A model generated the notes under the pieces. It was not told the DNA's origin. It searched no databases and worked only from the letters and a program-made list of their open reading frames with translations. 64,000 nucleotides of DNA from Amphiduros pacificus (taxonomy: Eukaryota > Annelida > Polychaeta > Phyllodocida > Hesionidae): contig OX439009.1 in the NCBI GenBank assembly GCA_949316495.1, positions 41,081,443 through 41,145,442 of the forward strand. The letters are read 5' to 3'. Both the position numbers and the translations under genes were made by a program. Below are positions 12,250-23,777 of this stretch, one piece after another. How positions within the stretch are numbered: position 1 is the stretch's first letter; each line of letters opens with the position of its first letter.

Positions 12250-15200
12250 TGCTTGACTAGGTCACGGTATTCATTGATATCTATGGATATCCTCGCTTGA
12301 CTGGGTCACGGCATCCATTGATATCCATGGATATCCTCGCTTGACTGGGTCACGGCATCCTTTGATATCTATGGATATCCTCGCTTGCCTGGGTCACGGT
12401 ATCCATTGATATCTATGGATATCCTCGCTTGACTGGGTCACGGTATCCACTGATATCTATGGATATCCTCGCTTGCCTGGGTCACGGTATCCATTGATAT
12501 CTATGGATATCCTCGCTTGACTGGGTCACGGTATCCACTGATATCTATGGATATCCTCGCTTGACTGGGTCACAGTATCCATTGATATCTATGGATATCC
12601 TCGCTTGACTGGGTCACGGTATCCACTGATATCTATGGATATCCTCGCTTGACTGGGTCACGGCATCCACTGATATCTATGGATATCCTCGCTTGACTGG
12701 GTCACGGCATCCACTGATATCTATGGATATCCTCGCTTGACTGGGTCACGGTATCCACTGATATCTATGGATATCCTCGCTTGACTGGGTCACAGTATCC
12801 ATTGATATCTATGGATATCCTCGCTTGACTGGGTCACGGTATCCACTGATATCTATGGATATCCTCGCTTGACTAGGTCACGGTATCTACTGATATCTAT
12901 GGATATCCTCGCTTGACTGGGTCACGGTATCCACTGATATCTATGGATATCCTCGCTTGACTGGGTCACGGCATCCACTGATATCTATGGATATCCTCGC
13001 TTGACTGGGTCACGGTATTTATTGATATCTATAGATATCCTCGCTTGACTGGGTCACGGTATCCACTGATATCTATGGATATCCTCGCTTGACTAGGTCA
13101 CGGTATCCATTGATATCTATGGATATCCTCGCTTGACTGGGTCACGGTATCCACTGATATCTATGGATATCCTCGCTTGACTAGGTCACGGTATCCATTG
13201 ATATCTATGGATATCCTCGCTTGACTGGGTCACGGTATCCATTGATATCTATGGATATCCTTGCTTGACTGGGTCACGGTATCCACTGATATCTATGGAT
13301 ATCCTCACTTGACTGGGTCACGGTATCCACTGATATCTATGGATATCCTCGCTTGACTGGGTCACGGTATCCACTGATATCTATGGATATCCTCGCTTGA
13401 CTGGGTCACGGTATTTATTGATATCTATAGATATCCTCGCTTGACTGGGTCACGGCATCCACTGATATCTATGGATATCCTTGCTTGACTGGGTCACGGT
13501 ATCCACTGATATCTATGGATATCCTCGCTTGACTAGGTCACGGTATCCATTGATATCTATGGATATCCTCGCTTGACTGGGTCACGGTATCCACTGATAT
13601 CTATGGATATCCTCGCTTGCCTGGGTCACGGCATCCACTGATATCTATGGATATCCTCGCTTGACTGGGTCACGGTATCCTTTGATATCTATGGATATCC
13701 TCGCTTGACTGGGTCACGGCATCCTTTGATATCTATGGATATCCTCGCTTGACTGGGTCACGGTATCCTTTGATATCTATGGATATCCTCGCTTGACTGG
13801 GTCACGGCATCCTTTGATATCTATGGATATCCTCGCTTGACTGGGTCACGGCATCCTTTGATATCTATGGATATCCTCGCTTGACTGGGTCACGGCATCC
13901 ACTGATATCTATGGATATCCTCGCTTGACTGGGTCACGGTATCCTTTGATATCTATGGATATCCTCGCTTGACTGGGTCACGGCATCCTTTGATATCTAT
14001 GGATATCCTCGCTTGACTGGGTCACGGTATCCTTTGATATCTATGGATATCCTCGCTTGACTGGGTCACGGCATCCTTTGATATCTATGGATATCCTCGC
14101 TTGACTGGGTCACGGCATCCTTTGATATCTATGGATATCCTCGCTTGACTGGGTCACGGCATCCTTTGATATCTATGGATATCCTCGCTTGACTGGGTCA
14201 CGGCATCCTTTGATATCTATGGATATCCTCGCTTGACTGGGTCACGGTATCCACAGATATCTATGGATATCCTCGCTTGACTGGGTCACGGCATCCTTTG
14301 ATATCTATGGATATCCTCGCTTGACTGGGTCACGGCATCCTTTGATATCTATGGATATCCTCGCTTGACTGGGTCACGGTATCCATTGATATCTATGGAT
14401 ATCCTCGCTTGACTGGGTCACGGCATCCATTGATATCTATGGATATCCTCGCTTGACTGGGTCACGGCATCCTTTGATATCTATTGATATCCTCGCTTGA
14501 CTGGGTCACGGCATCCATTGATATCTATGGATATCCTCGCTTAACTGGGTCACGGTATCCATTGATATCTATGGATATCCTCGCTTGCCTGGGTCACGGT
14601 ATTCATTGATATCTATGGATATCCTCGCTTGACTGGGTCACGGTATCCATTGATATCTATGGATATCCTCGCTTGACTGGGTCACGGCATCCTTTGATAT
14701 CTATGGATATCCTCGCTTGACTGGGTCACGGCATCCTTTGATATCTATGGATATCCTCGCTTGACTGGGTCACGGCATCCTTTGATATCTATGGATATCC
14801 TCGCTTGACTGGGTCACGGCATCCTTTGATATCTATGGATATCCTCGCTTGACTGGGTCACGGTATCCACAGATATCTATGGATATCCTCGCTTGACTGG
14901 GTCACGGCATCCTTTGATATCTATGGATATCCTCGCTTGACTGGGTCACGGCATCCTTTGATATCTATGGATATCCTCGCTTGACTGGGTCACGGTATCC
15001 ATTGATATCTATGGATATCCTCGCTTGACTGGGTCACGGCATCCATTGATATCTATGGATATCCTCGCTTGACTGGGTCACGGCATCCTTTGATATCTAT
15101 TGATATCCTCGCTTGACTGGGTCACGGCATCCATTGATATCTATGGATATCCTCGCTTAACTGGGTCACGGTATCCATTGATATCTATGGATATCCTCGC

Positions 15201-17121
15201 TTGCCTGGGTCACGGTATCCATTGATATCTATGGATATCCTCGCTTGACTGGGTCACGGTATTCATTGATATCTATGGATATCCTCGCTTGCCTGGGTCA
15301 CGGTATCCATTGATATCTATGGATATCCTCGCTTGACTGGGTCACGGTATCCATTGATATCTATGGATATCCTTGCTTGACTGGGTCACGGTATCCACTG
15401 ATATCTATGGATATCCTCGCTTAACTGGGTCACGGTATCCATTGATATCTATAGATATCCTCACTTGACTGGGTCACGGCATCCTTTGATATCTATGGAT
15501 ATCCTCGCTTGACTGGGTCACGGTATCCTTTGATATCTATGGATATCCTCGCTTGACTGGGTCACGGCATCCTTTGATATCTATGGATATCCTCGCTTGA
15601 CTGGGTCACGGCATCCTTTGATATCTATGGATATCCTCGCTTGACTGGGTCACGGCATCCTTTGATATCTATGGATATCCTCGCTTGACTGGGTCACGGC
15701 ATCCTTTGATATCTATGGATATCCTCGCTTGACTGGGTCACGGTATCCACAGATATCTATGGATATCCTCGCTTGACTGGGTCACGGCATCCTTTGATAT
15801 CTATGGATATCCTCGCTTGACTGGGTCACGGCATCCTTTGATATCTATGGATATCCTCGCTTGACTGGGTCACGGTATCCATTGATATCTATGGATATCC
15901 TCGCTTGACTGGGTCACGGCATCCATTGATATCTATGGATATCCTCGCTTGACTGGGTCACGGCATCCTTTGATATCTATTGATATCCTCGCTTGACTGG
16001 GTCACGGCATCCATTGATATCTATGGATATCCTCGCTTAACTGGGTCACGGTATCCATTGATATCTATGGATATCCTCGCTTGCCTGGGTCACGGTATTC
16101 ATTGATATCTATGGATATCCTCGCTTGACTGGGTCACGGTATCCATTGATATCTATGGATATCCTCGCTTGACTGGGTCACGGCATCCTTTGATATCTAT
16201 GGATATCCTCGCTTGACTGGGTCACGGCATCCTTTGATATCTATGGATATCCTCGCTTGACTGGGTCACGGCATCCTTTGATATCTATGGATATCCTCGC
16301 TTGACTGGGTCACGGCATCCTTTGATATCTATGGATATCCTCGCTTGACTGGGTCACGGTATCCACAGATATCTATGGATATCCTCGCTTGACTGGGTCA
16401 CGGCATCCTTTGATATCTATGGATATCCTCGCTTGACTGGGTCACGGCATCCTTTGATATCTATGGATATCCTCGCTTGACTGGGTCACGGTATCCATTG
16501 ATATCTATGGATATCCTCGCTTGACTGGGTCACGGCATCCATTGATATCTATGGATATCCTCGCTTGACTGGGTCACGGCATCCTTTGATATCTATTGAT
16601 ATCCTCGCTTGACTGGGTCACGGCATCCATTGATATCTATGGATATCCTCGCTTAACTGGGTCACGGTATCCATTGATATCTATGGATATCCTCGCTTGC
16701 CTGGGTCACGGTATCCATTGATATCTATGGATATCCTCGCTTGACTGGGTCACGGTATTCATTGATATCTATGGATATCCTCGCTTGCCTGGGTCACGGT
16801 ATCCATTGATATCTATGGATATCCTCGCTTGACTGGGTCACGGTATCCATTGATATCTATGGATATCCTTGCTTGACTGGGTCACGGTATCCACTGATAT
16901 CTATGGATATCCTCGCTTGACTGGGTCACGGCATCCATTGATATCTATGGATATCCTCGCTTGCCTGGGTCACGGCATCCACTGATATCTATAGATATCC
17001 TCACTTGACTGGGTCACGGTATCCACTGATATCTATGGATATCCTCGCTTGACTGGGTCACGGCATCCATTGATATCTATGGATATCCTCGCTTGACTGG
17101 GTCACGGTATCCACTGATATC
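12250..17121. repeat. 44-bp satellite, about 110 units, nested higher-order repeats
   Basis: The period is 44 bp (for example CTGGGTCACGG at 12301 and 12345). The unit combines TGATATCTATGGATATCC with CGCTTGACTGGGTCACGG and a CATCC or TATCC variant. The part GATATCTATGGATATC is a near-perfect palindrome, perfect in the copy near 12320 that has CATGG. Private variants reveal larger units: a CCACAGATATC copy starts at 14251, 14867, 15747 and 16363 (intervals 616, 880, 616, all multiples of 44), and a rare TATTGATATCC copy follows the same spacing. The right half therefore contains a 1496-bp block present twice, itself built from a 616-bp block. The array ends abruptly at about 17121. Confidence 0.97.
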
Positions 17122-18830
17122 CTATGTTGTATATGTCACGCTGTGTCTCGTTATGATGTTATCGTGTTCACACCTCGAGCTGAGAGATAGGACACATTGG
17201 GACACAGAATGTGCGGTCGGCCTGCAGCCATTCTTCGAACCTGGCCTGCCCGCGGCATACACCTTCCTCATAAATCTCACATCACAACAAATGACAACTT
17301 GACCTTTTAATTAACTCTTCACTGTGATTGTCGGTGTTTGTGTGTGAAGCTGAGGTGGTGTTCTGATGTTCTGGACTACTCCTAACTACTTCTCATTTCC
17401 ACTCACACACCGCGGTGGAGGTCACGAGTATCTGCCACCAGGGGGCCCTACATTGGTCATCTCGTCATGGTCACAGTTTGACTATCTTATAATGACATAC
17501 ACGTAAACCAATCTTTCAGATCATGATTTATATTATCCAGCAAGTCTTATTGCGGGCCTTTCAGATAAAGGTGGTCTAATGCAACATGCCAATCAAGAAT
17601 GTAAATATTTCTATTTACAGACACTTGGTATCCTCTCAGACAGACTCAGCCTGGACGAAATGCGATTCAACATAAACAGTTTCAAACTTGCGGACAGAAA
17701 TCTTGATTAGCTCCGTGACCCCGAAATGACCTCTTTGCTAATCTTTGACAAAAACAGACCGATTTCATTACATTGTACAACCACTTTAAACGACGCTGAA
17801 TGACGCTGAATGGTGACTTTTCTTTCAATTATATAACTTTAGATATCAAGTGAGACACGATAGGGTACAAGTATTGAGTAATTGACATGCATCATGACAG
17901 ATATCATATGCGTGTGTTTGATATACCATTTCCCTTTATTTCTTCAGCTGTCATATAATACGATGATTATAACCCAGTCCACAAGAGAGTCATGTCATGA
18001 AATCCATTCATATTAAACTATACCTAAATAAATAATGTGTTAAATAACACTGGTCCGGAGATAAACAGGAAATTGTCAGAATTATTTAAAATTTCTTAAT
18101 ATTTCTTGCCAGGCGGTTATGCAAAGAAAATGTAGACCTGTAATATACCAGTCTGTCACGTGATGTTTATTTGCAAACTCAGGGCAGGACAGTTGGACCT
18201 CGCCGAGAGGTGAGCAGATTCACGCAAATGTTGTGGCTGAGTGGGAAATATGTTGTGACATATGAAGAAATAGCATGGCATATCCTGTTTGACTATTCAT
18301 AGGCGATATCAGATAAACTACTGACTTGCAGAAAGAACCAGTCTGAGGCCAAAAGGTGCATTTTATTACTTCTTGACTGTAAGTTGTATCAAAGGATGTG
18401 TAGCTACTGAAATGTCAGGGTATGAGGTACAGTTCACAGCTTAGTTCATTGTCAGCAAACTAAGAACTATATGCTGATGAACGTATTTGTAAAATCCAAG
18501 AGTTACCATAAAAAAGAATTTATAAACACTTTCAGAATAAATCTCTTGTTATATTGTGACCCCGGCACTCTATATGACTGAAATTATCCAAGCTCTAAAA
18601 TAGAACTGCGTAACACAAGTGTGATCGATTTATTCAAATTAGCTTCTCATCCATAATCCCACTGCAAAGAAAAACAGTTTCTTGTTAAACATTATCACTC
18701 ACCTGCCAAGCGATTGGCGCAGATAAAAATGTCGTCTGCATAACTTGCAATTGACGGGAAGGGAAGAATATCCAATAGAAATTTCACCAAAGGTCAACTG
18801 AACATGTAGAACTACTCAAAAACTTCTGAG
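17122..18830. other. Unique DNA, no supported gene
   Basis: A plus-strand frame from 17093 to 17302 begins inside the satellite and does not look like a protein. Apart from the CTCF-like motif at 17433-17450, no element or gene was recognised. Confidence 0.5.
17433..17450 (+). promoter_or_regulatory. CTCF-like motif, strong match
   Basis: TGCCACCAGGGGGCCCTA differs at one position from the vertebrate CTCF core form GCCACCAGGGGGCGCTA. CTCF is a conserved bilaterian zinc-finger insulator protein, so the motif could be functional here. Binding is not shown by sequence. Confidence 0.45.
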
Positions 18831-18880
18831 CTAAATGTAATCCAATAGAAAAGGTTTCCAAATTAGAAATAGGATATGTG

Positions 18881-19015
18881 TCAAATGCTGACGGGTATCT
18901 TGAGTTTGTATCTGCCCTCCACAAACTTGCTGTGTGGTAAGATTGAGAGTTTGCCTCCCATAAAGTGTGAACTGTCGACTGTTCTTGCTGTTGGTGGCGC
19001 GGCTGGCAGGGCCAT
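18881..19015 (-). CDS. Possible 3' coding piece, unrecognised
   Basis: A short minus-strand frame (44 codons to TGA at 18881-18883) reads in part SSHFMGGKLSILPHSKF and then VEGRYKLKIPVSI before the stop. It looks like the end of a real protein. Two other frames are also open over the same bases, which weakens the case. The exon at 19188-19387 on the same strand lies just upstream. If both are real they belong to one unrecognised minus-strand gene, or to a decayed copy of one. Confidence 0.2.
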   Translation of the reverse strand: MALPAAPPTARTVDSSHFMGGKLSILPHSKFVEGRYKLKIPVSI

Positions 19016-19187
19016 GTGGCTTCTGTCTCAGCGAGGCAATCATCACATGGAGAGGGTGTTGAAGCTCGAGACTGCGCCCTGATAAAGTGTTCAGCAGACG
19101 ATACAGCAACATCGTCCAGGCCAGAAGCCCTCAACGTTTACATTGCCCCTCTCCTCTACCCATCTGAAAATGTGTGATCTCTCATAC

Positions 19188-19387
19188 CAGACCTGAGAAT
19201 ACCTCATCATTCTTACACAGTAACACCACATCCTTGACTGTTTCATCTCTTCCCCATTGGCTGATGTCAGGTAAGGGCTGTAGAGCAGAGTTCACATGTC
19301 TACAGGGCTGGGGTGTTACACAGGTTGTTTCTCTCAAGCATCCAGACTTCTCATCTCTCATCAGATTGCCTTGCGCCATACCCGCTC
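19188..19387 (-). CDS. Candidate internal exon, unrecognised
   Basis: On the minus strand a 200-base segment is bounded by a pyrimidine-rich acceptor (TTTCCACCTGCCAG) and a donor reading GTATGAG. The frame between them is open and protein-like, including AQGNLMRDEKSGCLRETTC and further on DISQWGRDETVKDVVLLCK. I do not recognise a family. The plus strand is also open over this stretch (19174-19572), so codon evidence is not decisive. It could be part of a minus-strand gene lying downstream of the P450, or a transposon gene fragment. Confidence 0.28.
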
Positions 19388-19667
19388 CTGGCAGGTGGAA
19401 ATTTGCCTCCAACAAGAAACATTGCCTTTATGAAAGAGTGGTGACATGGCTTTTAAATTACCAGCAAAAAGGGCATGGGAACTCCTTTCAAATGAACACA
19501 CGATGTGCCGCTAAAAGTCTAATCTCCCTGCAGAAACTATATTTTTGGAAACGGATGATGATTTTCCATTAAATCCCAAGCGAACCTAGATACTTATAAT
19601 CCACGCAGACATATCAATGAAATGTGTCAATGTGATCTAGGCAATACTCGAGTCATATTTGAAACAA
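19388..19667. other. Unique DNA, nothing recognised
   Basis: Short stretch between the candidate exon and the 47-bp array with no further signal. Confidence 0.5.
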
Positions 19668-20592
19668 TTAGTGGGTGGTATGTTGGTGACAGATTCCTAA
19701 ATGCCTCTATACAATTAGTGGACGGTATGTTGGTGACAGATTCCTAAATGCCTCTATACAATTAGTGGACGGTGTGTTGCAGAGAGATTCCTAAATGCCT
19801 CTATACAATTAGTGGATGGTATGTTGGAGAGAGATTCCTAAATGCCTCTATACAATTAGTGGACGGTATGTTGGAGAGAGATTCCTAAATGCCTCTATAC
19901 AATTAGTGGACGGTGTGTTGCAGAGAGATTCCTAAATGCCTCTATACAATTAGTGGGTGGTATGTTGGAGAGAGATTCCTAAATGCCTCTATACAATTAG
20001 TGGGTGGTGTGTTGGAGAGAGATTCCTCAATGCCTCTATACAATTAGTGGACGGTGTGTTGGTGAGAGATTCCTAAATGCCTCTATACAATTAGTGGGTG
20101 GTATGTTGGTGAGAGATTCCTAAATGCCTCTATACAATTAGTGGATGGTGTGTTGCAGAGAGATTCCTAAATGCCTCTATACAATTAGTGGGTGGTATGT
20201 TGGAGAGAGATTCCTAAATGCCTCTATACAATTAGTGGGTGGTGTGTTGGAGAGAGATTCCTCAATGCCTCTATACAATTAGTGGATGGTTTGTTGGAGA
20301 GATTCCTAAATGCCTCTATACAATTAGTGGATGGTGTGTTGGAGAGAGATTCCTCAATGCTTCTATACAATTAGTGGATGGTGTGTTGGAGAGATTCCTA
20401 AATGCCTCTATACAATTAGTGGACGGTGTGTTGGTGAGAGATTCCTAAATGCCTCTATACAATTAGTGGATGGTATGTTGCAGAGAGATTCCTAAATGCC
20501 TCTATACAATTAGTGGGTGGTATGTTGGAGAGAGATTCCTAAATGCCTCTATACAATAAGTGGACGGTGTGTTGGAGAGAGATTCCTCAATA
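19668..20592. repeat. 47-bp tandem repeat, about 19-20 units
   Basis: Units contain AGATTCCTAAATGCCTCTAT, ACAATTAGTGG and a GGTRTGTTGGAGAG or TTGGTGAG segment, with a 47-bp period. Two units near 20300 and 20390 are two bases shorter. Variants (GGACGG, GGATGG or GGGTGG; ATGTTG or GTGTTG) recur in runs, consistent with block expansion. Confidence 0.95.
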
Positions 20593-21914
20593 AGCGGTGC
20601 ATTTTAAAAGGATGATACCAGCTTGAAGTGTCATTGTACTCCAAGATATCAGTGAAAACTGTTGTGATGTGATGGAGATCAATCTGTGTGTCAGCCACCG
20701 ATATCACATTAATGGCGGTCCATACATGCTGAAAACTATCATAAATTGATAAAGATCGTCTATACTACAGACGTAACGAGAATGCACCCCCCCAGAATGC
20801 CCCCCCCCCCCACCTCAGCTTATATCTGTGGTCATTAATTGTATAATTTCGAACCCTTACCTATAATACAACATATAACATGGATAACAAGAAACTATGT
20901 ACATAACTGCATTTTAATTCAAATGTTCAATTAAGTGTTCGCCATTTCTCATCACTTTATGAGGCGATGTTTACTGGGAAGTATCCCACTGCAATAGCCC
21001 CGGACTCTAGTAACTGGCTGGCAGTATGTTCAAAGATATCTGAACATATATTACAGCACATTGAGTCAAAGCTTGTTGTGTTTTATTATTGTATGGGCAA
21101 AGCTTATATATTGATGTGTTGAAGGTTCAACATGACCTTCGAGTTTTTGGACATGACCTTGGAGTTTTTGAGCAAGACTTTCAATCACTTTTTACTGATT
21201 CTTGATAACATGATAACATCAATGGAATTAACATTGAAAATTTCATAGGTTGAATCTAAGGTCACACATTACTATGTAGATCTTGCCAGGGTGATGAAAT
21301 ATATTATAAAGGATCACATTTAAGAATGTGAGATAACCTTGAATACAGCAATGGTCAACCTGATAAACATTTTTGTGTGTGGGCTGAGATATCAACATAA
21401 TTTTTATTACTACTGCAAATAACAATCACTGACTCAAATTGTTCATCAGTACCAAAGCGCTAAACTTCATATATATATATATACAAAACAAACATCTAAT
21501 ACACGTGTGCTCCATCCATTTATTAAGATTAACATATATAAATTTCCAGTGTTACATGAAGAACTTATGTATCCTTTCTATTTTAACAGAAATGGAAAAT
21601 GTCATTTATACATTAATATGGAAATCTGATTTATTATTATTCCTCAACAGCAAATATTTAGATCAATTATGCTGAAATCACACGTGCATGACGTTACAGG
21701 CCAAATGATTGATAACTAGTGTATCTCTCCCGATATTTGATAACAAGTCTATCTCTCCCGATATTTGGTTCTCATGTTTGTTAAATTATGTGTATAGTAA
21801 TATTTATATTTTTTCAATATTCTTGATTATGGTAATACTGTCCAATTCCTTTTCATAATCTTGCTTATCTTGGATGGAAGATCAACTCATATAATAATGT
21901 TCCAAGCAGAAAAT
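20593..21914. other. Unique DNA with homopolymer C and short duplications
   Basis: A C-rich tract (runs of 7 and 13 C) lies at about 20788-20811. A pair of TGACCTTSGAGTTTTT copies is at about 21135-21170, reminiscent of the dispersed repeat near 11.3 kb. A TATCTCTCCCGATATTTG segment is duplicated at about 21721 and 21750. No gene seen. Confidence 0.5.
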
Positions 21915-21932
21915 CCAATTGACGTATATATA

Positions 21933-21938
21933 TTTATT
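21933..21938 (-). promoter_or_regulatory. Poly(A) signal of the P450 gene
   Basis: Plus-strand TTTATT reads AATAAA on the minus strand, 136 bases beyond the P450 stop codon. This spacing suits a short 3' UTR ending near 21915. Confidence 0.55.
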
Positions 21939-21940
21939 TG

Positions 21941-21955
21941 ACACCAGATGGCGCC
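21941..21955 (+). promoter_or_regulatory. CTCF-like motif at the P450 3' end
   Basis: ACACCAGATGGCGCC matches the CTCF core pattern CCASYAGRKGGCR at nearly all positions. It lies in the inferred P450 3' UTR and points towards the gene. Confidence 0.35.
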
Positions 21956-22073
21956 TGCACACGGTACCACTATCTGATACAATCATGCAATCCATATGGT
22001 TAATATACTCGCCCATACAATGCCAGTGAGAATAAGATGGTATTATCTCATTATGTCATTTCCTTATATTTGT

Positions 22074-23633
22074 TCACTTATCTCCTGCTTCCCTTGGGTG
22101 GAATATGACCTCGTAATGCTTTGGAAGCATGGAGAATCCAAACTTTGGGTTAATGTCAAGTTCGACACCAGGTGGAGCTTGTACGCGGTTCCTCTGCATA
22201 ATTGCAGGGAAAAACATCATCCACTCCATGCGGCCTATGGACTCCCCAATGCAGCGCCTCTTCCCGGCAGAGAACGGATAGAAGTTCTCCAGTTTGGATT
22301 TATCCAGGCGACCTTCACTGTCCAGATATCTGGTTGGGTCAAATTTGTTTGGGTCGATGTCCCAAACAGATGCATCGCGAGAGATTGACCACATGTTGAA
22401 GAAGACAACTGTGTCCTTTGGAATATGGAAACCTCTGAAGTCAACATCTTTGGTTGTAGCATGTGGAATCACAAATGGAGTGAGGACACAGAAACGCATG
22501 ACCTCGTTGAAGAAAGCTTCGGTGTAGTGCAGCTCGGGACGATCATCCAGAGTTGGTGGGCGGTCACTGCCTACAACTCTGTCAATCTCTTCATGGATCT
22601 TAGCCTGAATGTCTGGGAACACTGCACAGTATAGAATGGCCCAGTACAACATGCCAGCCAAAGTGTCTGAGCCTGCGTTGAGCAGGGTGAAAGCAGTGCT
22701 CATGATGTGCTCCTTGGTGAGACCACTGGCTCTCTCAGCTTCACTCAGATTGTCTCCGACCTTGATGAGATGATCCATCAGATCACGCAGTGCGTTCTCA
22801 TCATACTCCTCACGATGCTCATTCTCGATGCGGCCAATCAGAGCCATTCTGGAATCACACTCCTCCAACATACCCTTGAGGGTCTTCATCAGGAAGGGTC
22901 GGAGGAAAGGAAAGAAGTCCACAATGTTTGCTCCGGCTCCTTCTGCATCTCGGGTCTCGTCCACATTGCCAATCTTAGCCACAGTTTCTCTGTCCTGACA
23001 CAGCCAGGACTCAAAGCCAAAGAGGACACCGCAGATGACATAGAGGCAGGCACACAGCAGAGGATTGTATGGATCTATAGGCTTACCGGCAGTCTTGTGA
23101 AACTCCTTGAACAGTCTCTGTCCTTCCTCAAGTACAGCCACGTCTATGGGGGGATCGCTGCTCTTCAGATAATTTTGGAGTCCATTGACCAGGATTTTCT
23201 TGTGGTTCTTAAATCTTGGGCTGTATGTGTTGAAGGCGAGAGTTTTACCGTTGCATATGATATGCCTGAATGTGTAGTAATCTGGGCGGCCTGCAAATGT
23301 CTCTGCTTTCATGACAGCAGCTTCCCGGAATGCGTGCCATCCATTTATCACTACGACCTGCTTGCAGCCAAGTTTGATGGAGTACACATTGCCGTACTCC
23401 TTGGACCATTCTGTCAACTTTAAATGAGTCGAGTCCCCAAGTTGGAAAAGGTTCCCGACAACTGGCAGCCGGCGGGGTCCAGGAGGGTAAGGAAGCTTAG
23501 ATTTCTTACCCCGATTCTTCATGTACTGGGCGGCCAGGAAGGACACAAATGCTACTCCTGTAGCGGTCAGGAGGCGAGGATCAGCGCCCCCTATTGACGG
23601 GATCTCAAATGATGAGGCTAAATCCAGCAACAT
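22074..23633 (-). CDS. Cytochrome P450, clan 2 (CYP1/CYP17-like), single exon
   Basis: A complete 519-codon frame without introns encodes a microsomal haem-thiolate mono-oxygenase, which uses O2 and electrons from NADPH-P450 reductase at the ER face. Seen in order: a hydrophobic anchor at about residues 21-38; the proline hinge PYPPGPRRLP (49-57); the I-helix oxygen-activation motif AGSDT (320-324); ExxR of helix K (E377, R380); the PERF-region segment DPTRY (432-436); and the haem loop FSAGKRRCIG with cysteine ligand C461. The length is normal for the clan. The CIGE haem loop and IPHATTKD are reminiscent of CYP1 and CYP17; the natural substrate cannot be read from sequence. In the C-helix the usual W-x-x-x-R is F-x-x-x-K (FKNHK, 141-145), a conservative but unusual change at residues that contact a haem propionate. 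The start has A at -3. A long antisense frame (22707-23423) is a shadow. Confidence 0.95.
   Translation of the reverse strand: MLLDLASSFEIPSIGGADPRLLTATGVAFVSFLAAQYMKNRGKKSKLPYPPGPRRLPVVGNLFQLGDSTHLKLTEWSKEYGNVYSIKLGCKQVVVINGWHAFREAAVMKAETFAGRPDYYTFRHIICNGKTLAFNTYSPRFKNHKKILVNGLQNYLKSSDPPIDVAVLEEGQRLFKEFHKTAGKPIDPYNPLLCACLYVICGVLFGFESWLCQDRETVAKIGNVDETRDAEGAGANIVDFFPFLRPFLMKTLKGMLEECDSRMALIGRIENEHREEYDENALRDLMDHLIKVGDNLSEAERASGLTKEHIMSTAFTLLNAGSDTLAGMLYWAILYCAVFPDIQAKIHEEIDRVVGSDRPPTLDDRPELHYTEAFFNEVMRFCVLTPFVIPHATTKDVDFRGFHIPKDTVVFFNMWSISRDASVWDIDPNKFDPTRYLDSEGRLDKSKLENFYPFSAGKRRCIGESIGRMEWMMFFPAIMQRNRVQAPPGVELDINPKFGFSMLPKHYEVIFHPREAGDK
23583..23597 (-). promoter_or_regulatory. CTCF-like motif inside the P450 5' coding end
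   Basis: Minus-strand TCAATAGGGGGCGCT agrees with 13 of 15 positions of CCASYAGRKGGCRSY. It encodes part of the P450 N-terminal region (SIGGA), so the match may be coding coincidence. It faces the opposite way to the motif at 21941, that is, the two are convergent. Confidence 0.25.
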
Positions 23634-23769
23634 GTTTTATTTGTTTGCAGTCTCGCTTTTTAATTTATTTTACTGTTGATTTGCCTCTTCCTAAATGTTG
23701 GCTGTTGGTGTTGCCAGTGTCCTTGATCCCTTCACTGACAGAGACTTGCAATGTTGAGGAGATACTGAG

Positions 23770-23777
23770 CTTATATA
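23770..23777 (-). promoter_or_regulatory. TATA box of the P450 gene
   Basis: Minus-strand TATATAAG, 137 bases or more upstream of the ATG. It predicts a transcription start near 23740-23750 and a 5' UTR of about 110 bases. A TCAGT initiator-like word lies at 23734-23738, slightly further than the usual spacing. A CACGTGAC E-box-like word lies further upstream at about 23896-23903. Together with the 3' poly(A) signal this gives a compact 1.8-kb transcription unit. Confidence 0.55.

Noticed and set aside
22707-23423. 238-codon plus-strand frame antisense to the P450
   Set aside because: It is a mirror of the P450 codons, with no family match or separate promoter.
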